Below are positions 8,301-15,557 of a stretch of DNA of 64,000 nucleotides, in pieces (the stretch's first letter is position 1; the number at the start of each line of letters is the position of its first letter). The stretch comes from Streptomyces sp. NBC_01237 (GTDB taxonomy: Bacteria; Actinomycetota; Actinomycetes; Streptomycetales; Streptomycetaceae): the NCBI RefSeq assembly GCF_035917275.1, contig NZ_CP108508.1, forward strand, positions 2,294,001 through 2,358,000, given 5' to 3'. Position numbers and translations under genes: made by a program. A model generated the notes under the pieces. The model was not told the origin of the DNA. It saw only the letters and a list, made by a program, of their open reading frames with translations, and ran no database searches.

Positions 8301-9329
8301 TCAGGCGACGCGGACGCCGAACTGGAAGGTGCCCATGTAGTCCATCGACTCGTAGCGGACATTGGCGCCCGGCTTCGGAGCGTGCAGGATCTGGTTGTTG
8401 CCCGCGTACAGGCCCACGTGCGAGGTGTTGTTGAAGAAGACCAGGTCGCCCGGCTTCAGCGCGCTGCGCCCGATCCGCTGGCCGTCGTTGACCTGGGTGT
8501 ACGTGACACGGGAGATCTGGACGTTGGCCTGGGCGTAGGCCCACTGCGTCAGCCCGGAGCAGTCGTAGGAGCTGGGGCCCGTGCCACCGCGGTAGTACGG
8601 CTTGCCGATCTGGGTCGCGGCGGCCTGGAGGGCGGCGGCACCACGTGCGGAGGCGGGGGCCTCGTTGCCCAGCTCGACCCGCTCGCCCGCGGCGCGGCTG
8701 GCGCGCTGCTCGTCGTCGGCCATCTTGGCGCGCTCGGCGGCGGTCAGGGTGTTGAGCAGCCGCTGGGCGTCGGCCAGCTTGGCCGAGGACTTCTTCTTGT
8801 TCTCGCCGAGCGTCTTGCGGACCTCGGCGAGGTCGCCCAGCTTCGCCTGTGCTTCCTTGCGCTGCTGCGCGAGGGTGCGCTGCTTGGACTGGATCTTCTG
8901 GAGCGACTCGGTCTGCTTGGCCGTCAGCTGGTCGAGCGCGGAGGCCTGGTCGAGGAAGTCGTCCGGGTCCGAGGCGAGGAAGAGCTGGACGGAGGGGTCG
9001 ATACCGCCGGAGCGGTACTGCGCGGTGGCGATCGAACCCAGCTCGCCGCGCAGGGCGTTGAGCTCCTCCTGGCCGCGGGCGACCTTGTCCTGGAGCGCGT
9101 TGGCCTGCTTCTTGAGCTTGTCCTGCTGCTCCTTGGCCCCGTTGAACTTCTCGGTGGCCTCTTCCGCCTCGTGGTAGAGCTTGTCGACCTTCGCCTTGAC
9201 TTCGCTCTTGCTCGGCTTGGGATCGGCGTGGGCGGCCTGGGAAGTCAGGGCCACGGCCGCAGCGGCGGCCGCGGTGACCACGTTCACACGGGTGCGGCTC
9301 GGCTGCTTGGGACGACGGTGGGACGCCAC
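8301..9329 (-). CDS. Secreted NlpC/P60 peptidoglycan hydrolase (paralogue 2)
   Basis: This 342-aa secreted hydrolase has the same plan as its neighbour: VASHRRPKQ start, export signal ending near QAAHADPK, a Lys/Gln-rich coiled coil of about 180 residues, then the NlpC/P60 domain with catalytic Cys in SYDCSGLTQWAYAQ, His in NNTSHVGLYAGNN, and HAPKPG. GTG 9329 is preceded by AAGGAG with 9-nt spacing. The family cuts stem peptides during growth, germination or sporulation. The coiled coil resembles those that control such hydrolases. A structured leader with a promoter and a riboswitch-like element lies upstream, so expression is probably controlled after transcription starts. Confidence 0.92.
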   Translation of the reverse strand: MASHRRPKQPSRTRVNVVTAAAAAAVALTSQAAHADPKPSKSEVKAKVDKLYHEAEEATEKFNGAKEQQDKLKKQANALQDKVARGQEELNALRGELGSIATAQYRSGGIDPSVQLFLASDPDDFLDQASALDQLTAKQTESLQKIQSKQRTLAQQRKEAQAKLGDLAEVRKTLGENKKKSSAKLADAQRLLNTLTAAERAKMADDEQRASRAAGERVELGNEAPASARGAAALQAAATQIGKPYYRGGTGPSSYDCSGLTQWAYAQANVQISRVTYTQVNDGQRIGRSALKPGDLVFFNNTSHVGLYAGNNQILHAPKPGANVRYESMDYMGTFQFGVRVA

Positions 9330-9353
9330 GAAGGCGAGCTCCTTCTTCCTCGA

Positions 9354-9443
9354 GCCGCCTACCGGGCTGTGGGGGAGGTGAATCCCCGGCTCCGTGCATG
9401 TCACGGACTCGGCGGTGCCTTCGCCGTCACCCCGAATGGGTGA
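9354..9443 (-). promoter_or_regulatory. Candidate compact c-di-AMP (ydaO/yuaA-like) riboswitch
   Basis: Read on the minus strand, the leader holds CCGCCGAGTCCG, then CGGAGCCGGGGA, and near the 3' end ACAGCCCGGTAGGCGG. These match the conserved 5' and 3' blocks of the ydaO motif as I know it, and CCGCC (9411-9415) can pair with GGCGG (9355-9359) as helix P1. A 6-bp hairpin (9427-9443) precedes it. The central GGGGUGAAUC block and its stems are missing or replaced by GGGGATTCACC, so the element is much shorter than usual. CGAAGGC upstream can pair with GCCTTCG at the start codon. In Streptomyces, ydaO elements are known upstream of cell-wall hydrolase genes. Confidence 0.45.
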
Positions 9444-9468
9444 TCAACCGTGCGAAGGTTCGAGGCTG

Positions 9469-9509
9469 ACCTTAGTGACCATCTTGTGATCAGTTCAAAT
9501 CCTCACAAG
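9469..9509 (-). promoter_or_regulatory. Promoter and flanking inverted repeat for P60 paralogue 2
   Basis: On the minus strand TTGAAC (9498-9493) and TAAGGT (9474-9469) are spaced 18 nt, a fair sigma70-type promoter about 135 nt before the GTG. An inverted repeat CTTGTGA-N13-TCACAAG (9483-9489 and 9503-9509) brackets the -35 box and is a candidate operator. The rest of the gap 9510-9648 is non-coding, with five CATG words between 9594 and 9643 and nothing else I can name. Confidence 0.5.
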
Positions 9510-9648
9510 AAAAATCTCACCACTTCAGGCACTTCTTTGCCCACATCACACCGCGTGTAGCGGCGACTTGACGGTACGTTCCCGAAAATCCGGCATGCCA
9601 CACATGTCGCGCATGTCGAACTAGCCGGTCATGTCCGGCCATGCGCCC

Positions 9649-11013
9649 TCAGACCCGGGAAAGGCGCTTCAGCAGCAGGGCGGAAGCGACCGGCCGGGCA
9701 CCCGCCTTGGCCACCCCGTCCGCCACTTCACGGTCGGTGGAGACCACCACGACGGGCCTGCCGGGCGGTTCCGCGCGGGCCAGTTGACGGATCAGCTCGT
9801 CGGCCGTCACGCCGGCCTTGCTGAACAGGACCCGGACCCCGCGCGGCGGGGCGAGCAGCACCGGGGCGGCCAGTTCGGCCCCGTCGAAGACACAGGTCAT
9901 CTCGGCGCCGGTCTGCGCCGCGAGCACCGAGAGACCGCCCAGCAGCCGCAACCGCTGCTTCTCCAGCGGCATCTGCGGATAACCGGTCTTGGTGACGTTG
10001 TAGCCGTCCACGATGAGATGCGCCTGCGGCAGCGCGAGCAACTGGTCCAACAGCGCCGGGTCGGTCTCCGAAAGGGCCCTGGCGGCAATGTCCTTGGGCG
10101 ACATCCGGCCCGGCTCCACCGCTTCGACACTGTCGGCGGGACGGATCGTCGACGGCGGCAGCGCCAGCTCACGGCGCAGCCCGCGGGCCGCGTCCAGCAC
10201 CGTGTCCAGCAGCAGCCGCAGCCGCATGTCCTCGACGGAGCGCCCTTCCCTGGCAGCCCTGCGACTCGCCTCGACGGATGCCTCCGCCTCGCCGAGCCGC
10301 GCCTTGAGCCGCCGCGACTCGCTCTCGGCCGCGGAGACCTGGGCGGCCGCCTCGGCCCGTACCGCATCGGTCTCGGCCGCACTCCGGCGCACCGCGGCCT
10401 CGCCACGCTTCACCTCGCTCAGGGCACTGCGCAGTTTGCGGTGAAGGGCTTCGGATTCCTTGCGGACGGTGTCTAGTTCGGCACGCAGCCGCTCCGTCTC
10501 ACTCTTCGTCTGCCCCCGGGCCTGGGCCAGCTCCTCGCGCAGCCGTTCCAGTTCGCGCCGGGTCTCCTCGTCGGCGCGTTCGGCGTCGGCGCGCTGGACC
10601 TCCTCGCCCGCGGCCTCGACCAGCTTGACCCAGCCGGCCGGGCGCAGCACATAGGCGGCCGCGGCCACATCGACGGGGTCGGCGGCGGCGGGCGGCGAGC
10701 CCGCCTCCAGCGCACCGGCCAGCTCGGGCTGGGCCTGGCCGATCCGCTCACTGATACGTCGGCGGAAGAGCGGGTCGCTCTCCAGGGCGGCCGCCATCGC
10801 GTTCCCGGCGAACTTGGCGCGCCGGGTCGGGGTGAAACGGGCATACTGCCGCAGCTGGGCAGGCAGTTCGCCGACCGTCAGGCCACCGAAGGCGTCCGAG
10901 ACCAGCGCGACGACCCGCCGCCGTACGCCCTCGGGCAGCGGGCGGTCGAGCACCTCGTCGGAGCCGTCGGCCGCATCGGCCGGTTCGGCGCCGTTAGTCG
11001 GCTGCTCCACCAT
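9649..11013 (-). CDS. NYN-domain (YacP-like) predicted RNase
   Basis: This 454-aa protein has a helical N-terminal third, a long Ala/Glu/Arg-rich coiled coil (roughly residues 130-260) and a C-terminal NYN domain of the YacP/Rae1 type. The NYN start HLIVDGYNVTKTGYP carries the first conserved Asp, CVFDGAE the second and VVVSTDREVADG the third acidic cluster, so it may be an active metal-dependent RNase. YacP proteins act in ribosome-associated mRNA decay in Firmicutes; a comparable role here is inference. No signal peptide. It begins 34 bp after the zinc-ribbon gene and shares its strand, so the two are probably one operon. Confidence 0.85.
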   Translation of the reverse strand: MVEQPTNGAEPADAADGSDEVLDRPLPEGVRRRVVALVSDAFGGLTVGELPAQLRQYARFTPTRRAKFAGNAMAAALESDPLFRRRISERIGQAQPELAGALEAGSPPAAADPVDVAAAAYVLRPAGWVKLVEAAGEEVQRADAERADEETRRELERLREELAQARGQTKSETERLRAELDTVRKESEALHRKLRSALSEVKRGEAAVRRSAAETDAVRAEAAAQVSAAESESRRLKARLGEAEASVEASRRAAREGRSVEDMRLRLLLDTVLDAARGLRRELALPPSTIRPADSVEAVEPGRMSPKDIAARALSETDPALLDQLLALPQAHLIVDGYNVTKTGYPQMPLEKQRLRLLGGLSVLAAQTGAEMTCVFDGAELAAPVLLAPPRGVRVLFSKAGVTADELIRQLARAEPPGRPVVVVSTDREVADGVAKAGARPVASALLLKRLSRV

Positions 11014-11047
11014 CCGTCACCCCAAATTGTCTGTCCGGGCGGCCCCC

Positions 11048-11290
11048 TCAGGAGTCGGCACCAGGCCTGTCCACCAGTTCGATCTGGTCCACCGCATTGC
11101 ACCAACGACAACGGACCGACTCGATGGTCTCACTGACCACCTCCCGCTCCTCGACACTCGACTCCCCGGCCAGGTCGAGATGGACGTACTCGACGACCTT
11201 GGAGGACCGCGTGACATCGAAGCGCGTGAGATTGCCGCAGAGCGTGCAGCGCCAGCGCGTCGTGTCGGTCGGCTGGGGAACCGTCGTCAT
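11048..11290 (-). CDS. Small double-CxxC zinc-ribbon protein
   Basis: This 80-aa protein has two CxxC knuckles, CTLCGN near residue 15 and CRWCNA near residue 61, separated by a beta-rich segment: a classic small zinc ribbon. I do not recognise a named family. ATG 11290 has a clear GAGGA ribosome site 7 nt upstream. It lies just upstream of, and on the same strand as, the NYN-domain gene, so it may help bind RNA or ribosomes, but this is only context. It is divergent from the rhomboid gene. Confidence 0.8.
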   Translation of the reverse strand: MTTVPQPTDTTRWRCTLCGNLTRFDVTRSSKVVEYVHLDLAGESSVEEREVVSETIESVRCRWCNAVDQIELVDRPGADS

Positions 11291-11489
11291 CGTTGCGTCC
11301 TCTTTCGTCGTTCGTCGTCCACCGGGACCCGCACCGGATTCCGGCGAGTCCCGTGCTGTCCTGCGTCAAGGATCTCGCGGTGCGCCGTCGAACTGCGGAA
11401 GTCCTGGCGTAACCCTACGGCCTCGCGTATACCCATCGGCACGGCGAGGCGCTCTGTCCGCTTCTCCACCGGTGCGTCATGCTCTGTGC

Positions 11490-12242
11490 ATGATCGATTG
11501 GCGGGAAGCCGACTGGCGGGGCCGGGCCGGGAGGTTCCGGGCCGCGGCCGCGGCGGGCGGGGCACCGGTCACGTACGGGCTGATCGCACTGTGCTGCGCC
11601 GTCTTCCTGGTCAGCCCGCTGTCCGGCTTCAACCCGGCCTACGGCACCGCCGACACCCTGCTCGCCGCGCAGGCCGCGTACTTCGAACGGTGGGGGGTGA
11701 TCCCCGCCGAGCTGTGGGACGGCTCCGCGCACGCGATGCTCACCCCGCTCACCGCCCTGTTCCTGCACGGCAGCTGGCTGCACCTGCTGGGCAACATGCT
11801 CTTTCTCTACGTGTTCGGCGCCATGACCGAGGAACGGATGGGCCACACCGAGTTCACCTTCTTCTATCTCGGCTGCGGATATCTGGCCCTGCTCTGCTAC
11901 GCCGCGGCGCACGCCGATTCAGAACAGACCCTGGTGGGCGCGTCGGGAGCGATCTCCGCGGTGCTCGGCGCGTTCCTCTACCTCTTCCCCAGGGCCCGGG
12001 TCACCAGCCTCTTCCCGTTCCTCTTCTTCCTGCCGCTGCGCTTCCCCGCCTGGATCGTGCTGATCTTCTGGTTCGTCCTGCAATGGCTGGCCGCCCGGAG
12101 TGCGGGCAGTGGCCCCGGAGTGGCGTATCTCGCGCATGTGACGGGGTTCGCCGCCGGGTTCCTCTACGCCTGGGGGCGCTATCGGCGTGACGCTAGAGTG
12201 AGGACTCCAGCCACGGCCACCGAGGGAGACAGCCAGCCGTGA
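11490..12242 (+). CDS. Rhomboid-family intramembrane serine protease
   Basis: This 250-aa polytopic membrane protease should cut single-pass membrane proteins within the bilayer. The catalytic dyad is present: Ser152 in GASG (150-153) and His216 in AHVTGF. The upstream HLLGNM motif (His98, Asn102) that forms the oxyanion region is also intact. Six hydrophobic segments match the core rhomboid fold. ATG 11490 starts the family-like MIDWREADW sequence; there is no strong ribosome site. The stop codon overlaps the next gene by four bases (GTGA), so the two are translationally coupled. Confidence 0.92.
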   Translation: MIDWREADWRGRAGRFRAAAAAGGAPVTYGLIALCCAVFLVSPLSGFNPAYGTADTLLAAQAAYFERWGVIPAELWDGSAHAMLTPLTALFLHGSWLHLLGNMLFLYVFGAMTEERMGHTEFTFFYLGCGYLALLCYAAAHADSEQTLVGASGAISAVLGAFLYLFPRARVTSLFPFLFFLPLRFPAWIVLIFWFVLQWLAARSAGSGPGVAYLAHVTGFAAGFLYAWGRYRRDARVRTPATATEGDSQP

Positions 12243-12520
12243 TCACCGCGATCGTGCTCATCAAGACCAGCGTGGACCGGATTCCGGAGATCGCCGAGGC
12301 CATCGCCGCGCTGGACAGTGTCAGCGAGGTCTTCTCGGTCACCGGTACGTACGACCTGATCGCCATGGTCCGGGTGGCCAAGCACGACGATCTCGCCGAT
12401 GTCATCCCCGGCCGGATCAGCAAGATCCCGGGCGTCGAGGGCACCGACACGCATGTGGCGTTCCGTACGTACTCCCAGCACGACCTGGAAGCGGCCTTCG
12501 CCATCGGCCTCGACGCGTAA
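12239..12520 (+). CDS. Stand-alone Lrp/AsnC ligand-binding (RAM) domain protein
   Basis: This 93-aa protein is a complete RAM domain without a DNA-binding part: ITAIVLIKTSVDRIPEIAEA, then SVTGTYDLIAMVRV and THVAFRTYS. Such stand-alone proteins bind amino acids or related ligands as oligomers; the ligand is unknown. The GTG start overlaps the rhomboid stop (GTGA), with GAGGGAG 6-7 nt upstream. It is the last gene of a two-gene operon and is followed directly by a 60-bp palindrome. What links it to the rhomboid protease is not evident. Confidence 0.88.
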   Translation: MITAIVLIKTSVDRIPEIAEAIAALDSVSEVFSVTGTYDLIAMVRVAKHDDLADVIPGRISKIPGVEGTDTHVAFRTYSQHDLEAAFAIGLDA

Positions 12521-12580
12521 CCGGGTACGGCTTCGGCCGGGCACGGGCGGCCGCCCGTGCCCGGCCGAAGCCGTACCCGG
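12521..12580. terminator. Perfect 60-bp palindrome, probable bidirectional terminator
   Basis: Positions 12521-12550 are the exact reverse complement of 12551-12580: two 30-bp arms, no mismatch, no loop. It begins right after the stop codon of the Lrp-like gene and ends 3 bp before the convergent desulfurase stop. No T-run follows on either strand. A hairpin terminator acting both ways is the simplest reading. Confidence 0.8.
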
Positions 12581-12583
12581 CCC

Positions 12584-13960
12584 TCAGACCTGCGCCGCAC
12601 CCCGGTCCGGGACGCAGCGGCCGCCCTCGGTGCGGTACTTCCACTGGGCGCCCTCGCGGACCAGCTCCTTGACCGCCCGGACGAAACGCTCGACGTGCTC
12701 GTCCGGCGTACCGGCGCCGAAGCTGACCCGGATCGCGTTGAGCGAGCGCTCGCCCGGCTCCGCCTCCGGCGCGCCGCACTCCCCCGGGTCCTGCGGGTCG
12801 CTGCCCAGCAGGGTGCGGATCAGCGGGTGCGCGCAGAAGAGGCCGTCGCGGACCCCGATGCCGTACTCCGCGGAGAGCGCGGCGGCGAAGTGCGAGCTGT
12901 TCCAGCCCTCCACCACGAAGGAGATCACGCCGACGCGCGGGGCATCGTCGCCGAACAGCGAGAGCACCCTGACCTCGGGGACCTCGGCGAGACCCGCGCG
13001 GACCCCGGCGACGAGCCGCTGCTCACGGGCGACCAGGTTGTCGAAGCCCGCCTCGGTCAGCGCCTTGCAGGCGGAGGCGATGGAGTAGACGCCGATGACG
13101 TTGGGCGAACCGGCCTCGTGGCGGGCGGCGGTGGTGTGCCAGTCCACGTCCACACCGCCGTCGGTGCGCCGCGCGACCTTGCGGGAGGCGCCACCGCCGG
13201 CCAGGTACGGCTCCGCGGCCTGGAGCCAGTCCGCGCGGCCCGCGAGGACGCCCGAGCCGAACGGCGCGTAGAGCTTGTGCCCGGAGAAGGCGATCCAGTC
13301 GACGTCCAGCTCGGCGATGTCGACGGGGTGGTGCGGGGCGAGCTGGGCGGCGTCCAGGACGATCCGGGCGCCGTGCGCGTGGGCGGCGGCGGCCAGTTCC
13401 TTCACCGGCCACAGTTCACCGGTGACGTTGGAGGCGCCGGTGACACAGACCAGGGCCGGGCCGTAGGGGTCACGGTCGGCGAGCGCCCGCTCCAGGGTCT
13501 CGACGGCCTGGGCCGGGGTGCGCGGCGCGTTGAGGTAGGTGACCCGGGCGTCGCGCCAGGGCAGCAGGGAGGCGTGGTGCTCGGTCTCGTACACGAACAC
13601 CTGGCAGTCGGCGGGGAGTACGGCGGCCAGCAGGTTGAGCGAGTCCGTGGTCGAGCGGGTGAAGACCACCTGGTCCTCGGCACGGCAGCCGAGGAAGTCC
13701 GCGACGACCGTGCGGCTGTTCTCGAACAGGTCGGTGGAGAGCTGCGAAAGGTACCCGGCTCCCCGGTGGACACTGCCGTAGTACGGGGCGTACGCCGCGA
13801 CGTCGTCCCACACCCGCTGGAGCGCCGGGGCGCTCGCCGCGTAGTCGAGGGCGGCATAGGTGACTTCTCCGCCCGTAACCAGCGGAACAGTGACGTCCTT
13901 ACCCAGAACCGGCAGCGGTGCACAAATGGACTGGTCAGTGGCAGCGGTGGAGACAGACAT
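12584..13960 (-). CDS. Class V aminotransferase / cysteine desulfurase-like enzyme
   Basis: This 458-aa PLP enzyme of fold type I resembles the SufS/CsdA group. The PLP lysine is Lys229 in FSGHKLYAPFG; the cofactor-binding DAAQ is at 203-206; TEHHASLLPW is the HHA motif of cysteine desulfurases. A candidate persulfide Cys lies in GVRDGLFCAHPL near residue 380. ATG 13960 has GGGAG 7 nt upstream. The gene follows a SAM-IV riboswitch, which links it to sulfur amino-acid metabolism; the exact substrate (cysteine or another sulfur amino acid) is not shown. It is not next to suf genes. It ends at the 60-bp palindrome. Confidence 0.85.
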   Translation of the reverse strand: MSVSTAATDQSICAPLPVLGKDVTVPLVTGGEVTYAALDYAASAPALQRVWDDVAAYAPYYGSVHRGAGYLSQLSTDLFENSRTVVADFLGCRAEDQVVFTRSTTDSLNLLAAVLPADCQVFVYETEHHASLLPWRDARVTYLNAPRTPAQAVETLERALADRDPYGPALVCVTGASNVTGELWPVKELAAAAHAHGARIVLDAAQLAPHHPVDIAELDVDWIAFSGHKLYAPFGSGVLAGRADWLQAAEPYLAGGGASRKVARRTDGGVDVDWHTTAARHEAGSPNVIGVYSIASACKALTEAGFDNLVAREQRLVAGVRAGLAEVPEVRVLSLFGDDAPRVGVISFVVEGWNSSHFAAALSAEYGIGVRDGLFCAHPLIRTLLGSDPQDPGECGAPEAEPGERSLNAIRVSFGAGTPDEHVERFVRAVKELVREGAQWKYRTEGGRCVPDRGAAQV

Positions 13961-14046
13961 GGCGAACTCCCGTAACAAGGCAGGCGAATTCCCCGCGCCG
14001 GCGGATACGCGGCAGCGCGGGAAAAAGAAGGAAGGGTGTGCGGAAG

Positions 14047-14061
14047 AGGGCCGAAGGCCCT
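14047..14061 (-). terminator. Hairpin in the SAM-IV leader (possible attenuator)
   Basis: AGGGCC-TTC-GGCCCT forms a 6-bp stem that overlaps the stop codon of the candidate leader peptide. About 15 nt downstream in the transcript there is a pyrimidine tract with TTTTT (14022-14027), then another 7-bp GC stem (13992-13998 with 14015-14021). This could act as an attenuator, but no direct evidence is available. Confidence 0.4.
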
Positions 14062-14080
14062 AACGCATTCGCTTGCTCAC
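14060..14080 (-). CDS. Candidate six-residue leader peptide MSKRMR
   Basis: A GTG-started ORF encodes MSKRMR then TAG. AGGGAG lies 6 nt upstream of the GTG, a good ribosome site, and that site sits in the palindrome TCCCTAGGGA, so it can be hidden by base pairing. The ORF lies between the SAM-IV aptamer and a hairpin that starts inside its stop codon. The location suggests a regulatory leader peptide for the desulfurase-like gene. Two Met codons in six may matter for sensing, but the ORF is very short and may be chance. Confidence 0.4.
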   Translation of the reverse strand: MSKRMR

Positions 14081-14132
14081 AAGAGGCTCCCTAGGGACCA
14101 GGACCCCGGGGGTTGGCATTCGACAATGCCGA

Positions 14133-14254
14133 GGGGCCCGCGCTTGCCGCAGACCTCGCTGCCTACGGCCTGGTCTTCACCCGGGGCACCCCGCCACGGA
14201 CGGAGGGTTGCCGGACAGCGGGCCGGGGCCGTAGTCGCTGTCACTCATGACCTG
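14133..14254 (-). promoter_or_regulatory. SAM-IV riboswitch
   Basis: On the minus strand the sequence runs GGTCATGAGTGACAGCG, GGCCCCGGCC, CCGGCAACCCTCCG, GGCGGGGTGCCCCGGGTGAA then GACCAGG, followed by GCGGCAAGCGCGG. These blocks, in this order, are the conserved core and 3' pseudoknot region of the SAM-IV class found in Actinomycetales. GGTC at the 5' end pairs with GACC as P1. It should sense S-adenosylmethionine and lower expression of the downstream desulfurase-like gene. The rest of the 410-bp gap 13961-14370 holds the leader ORF, hairpins and the trpD terminator. Confidence 0.88.
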
Positions 14255-14285
14255 CGCAGCATCTTGCCATACGTACACGCATGCG

Positions 14286-14320
14286 CAAGGGCGCAGTCCG
14301 TCATTCGGACTGCGCCCTTG
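14286..14320 (-). terminator. Terminator after trpD
   Basis: A perfect 15-bp stem (14286-14300 with 14306-14320) closes a 5-nt loop 50 bp past the trpD stop codon. There is no T-run. It also separates trpD from the SAM-IV leader. Confidence 0.8.
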
Positions 14321-14370
14321 CTCACAGCGCACACCCCTCGGGACGCGCGTCCCGCGCCGAGGGCCGGCCC

Positions 14371-15435
14371 TCAGGCGTTGCTGGCCGCGACCCAGCGCTC
14401 CAGCGCCCGCTTGGCCGCGCCCGAGTCGATGGAAGCGGCGGCCTCGGTGATCTTCGCCGCGATCTGCTCGTTCAGCGTGCCCGCGCCCGGGTCCAGCGCG
14501 ACCAGGGCCGCGGCCGAGTTGAGCAGCACGGCCTCCCGCACGGGCCCCCGCTCGCCGTCCAGCAGCCGACGGGCGACATCGGCGTTGTACGAGGCGTCGG
14601 CGCCGCGCAGCGCCTCGACGGGCACCAGCTCCAGGCCGACGTGACGCGGGTCGAACGGCTCCTCGCGCACCTGGCCGTCGCGGACCACCCAGACACGCGA
14701 GGTGGCGGTGGTGGTCAGCTCGTCGAGACCGTCGTCGCCGCGGAAGACCAGCGCGGAATTGCCCCGGTCGGCGAGCACGCCCGCGACGATGGGTGCCATA
14801 CGGGCGTCGGCGACCCCGACGGCCTGGGCGCGCACCCGGGCGGGGTTGGTGAGCGGGCCCAGGATGTTGAAGGTGGTCTGCGCGCCCAGTTCCTTGCGGG
14901 CCTTGGCCGCGTACCGCAGGGCGGGGTGGAACTTCACGGCGAAGCAGAAGGTGATGCCCGCCTCCTCGGCCACCTCGACGACCCGCTGCGGGGTGAGGTC
15001 GAGGTTGACGCCCAGCTTCTCCAGTACGTCGGAGGAGCCGCTCGCCGACGAGGCGGCGCGGTTGCCGTGCTTGACGACCTTGGCGCCGGTCCCCGCGATG
15101 ACGATCGCGGACATCGTGGAGATGTTGACCGTCTTGGCGAGGTCGCCGCCGGTGCCGACGATGTCGACCGTGCGGCCCGGTACGTGAATGGTCCTGGCGT
15201 GCTCGTACATCGCCCGGACGAGCCCGGTGACCTCGTCCACGGTCTCGCCCTTGGCCCGCAGCGCGACCGCGAAGCCGGCGATCTGCGCGTCGGTCGCCTC
15301 ACCGCTCATGATGCGGTCCATGGCCCACGCGGTGTCGTCCGAGGTGAGGTCCTCACCACGCAGCAGGGGGTTCAGCACGCCGGGCCAGGAACGGTCCGCC
15401 ACGCTGCCGCCGCCGCTCGGGGTCGCCACGTTCAT
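14371..15435 (-). CDS. trpD: Anthranilate phosphoribosyltransferase
   Basis: This 354-aa enzyme joins anthranilate and PRPP to form phosphoribosyl-anthranilate, the second step of the tryptophan branch. The PRPP-binding glycine motif [17 protein letters not shown] is clear, followed by [19 protein letters not shown] and the anthranilate-site region [17 protein letters not shown]. Length and motif order match TrpD. ATG 15435 has CAGGAG 7 nt upstream. It is not beside other trp genes, as is common in streptomycetes. It sits downstream of the qcr operon with its terminator in between, so it is probably transcribed on its own. Confidence 0.95.
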   Translation of the reverse strand: MNVATPSGGGSVADRSWPGVLNPLLRGEDLTSDDTAWAMDRIMSGEATDAQIAGFAVALRAKGETVDEVTGLVRAMYEHARTIHVPGRTVDIVGTGGDLAKTVNISTMSAIVIAGTGAKVVKHGNRAASSASGSSDVLEKLGVNLDLTPQRVVEVAEEAGITFCFAVKFHPALRYAAKARKELGAQTTFNILGPLTNPARVRAQAVGVADARMAPIVAGVLADRGNSALVFRGDDGLDELTTTATSRVWVVRDGQVREEPFDPRHVGLELVPVEALRGADASYNADVARRLLDGERGPVREAVLLNSAAALVALDPGAGTLNEQIAAKITEAAASIDSGAAKRALERWVAASNA

Positions 15436-15503
15436 GGTCCGCTCCTGGGGTCCACAGCCGGTAAGGGAATGGCTCCACCCTATCCAGCGCCGGAGACCGC
15501 GAA

Positions 15504-15532
15504 GAGCCCCGTCCATCGAATGGACGGGGCTC
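15504..15532 (-). terminator. Terminator after qcrB
   Basis: A perfect 13-bp stem (15504-15516 with 15520-15532) with a 3-nt loop lies 25 bp past the qcrB stop codon and before the trpD start. Confidence 0.8.
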
Positions 15533-15557
15533 CTGCTGTGGCGATCAGTTCAGGCGA

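Noticed and set aside
9594..9643. Five CATG words at 9-18 bp steps
   Set aside because: The flanking bases differ between copies and no arms pair well; it may be chance.
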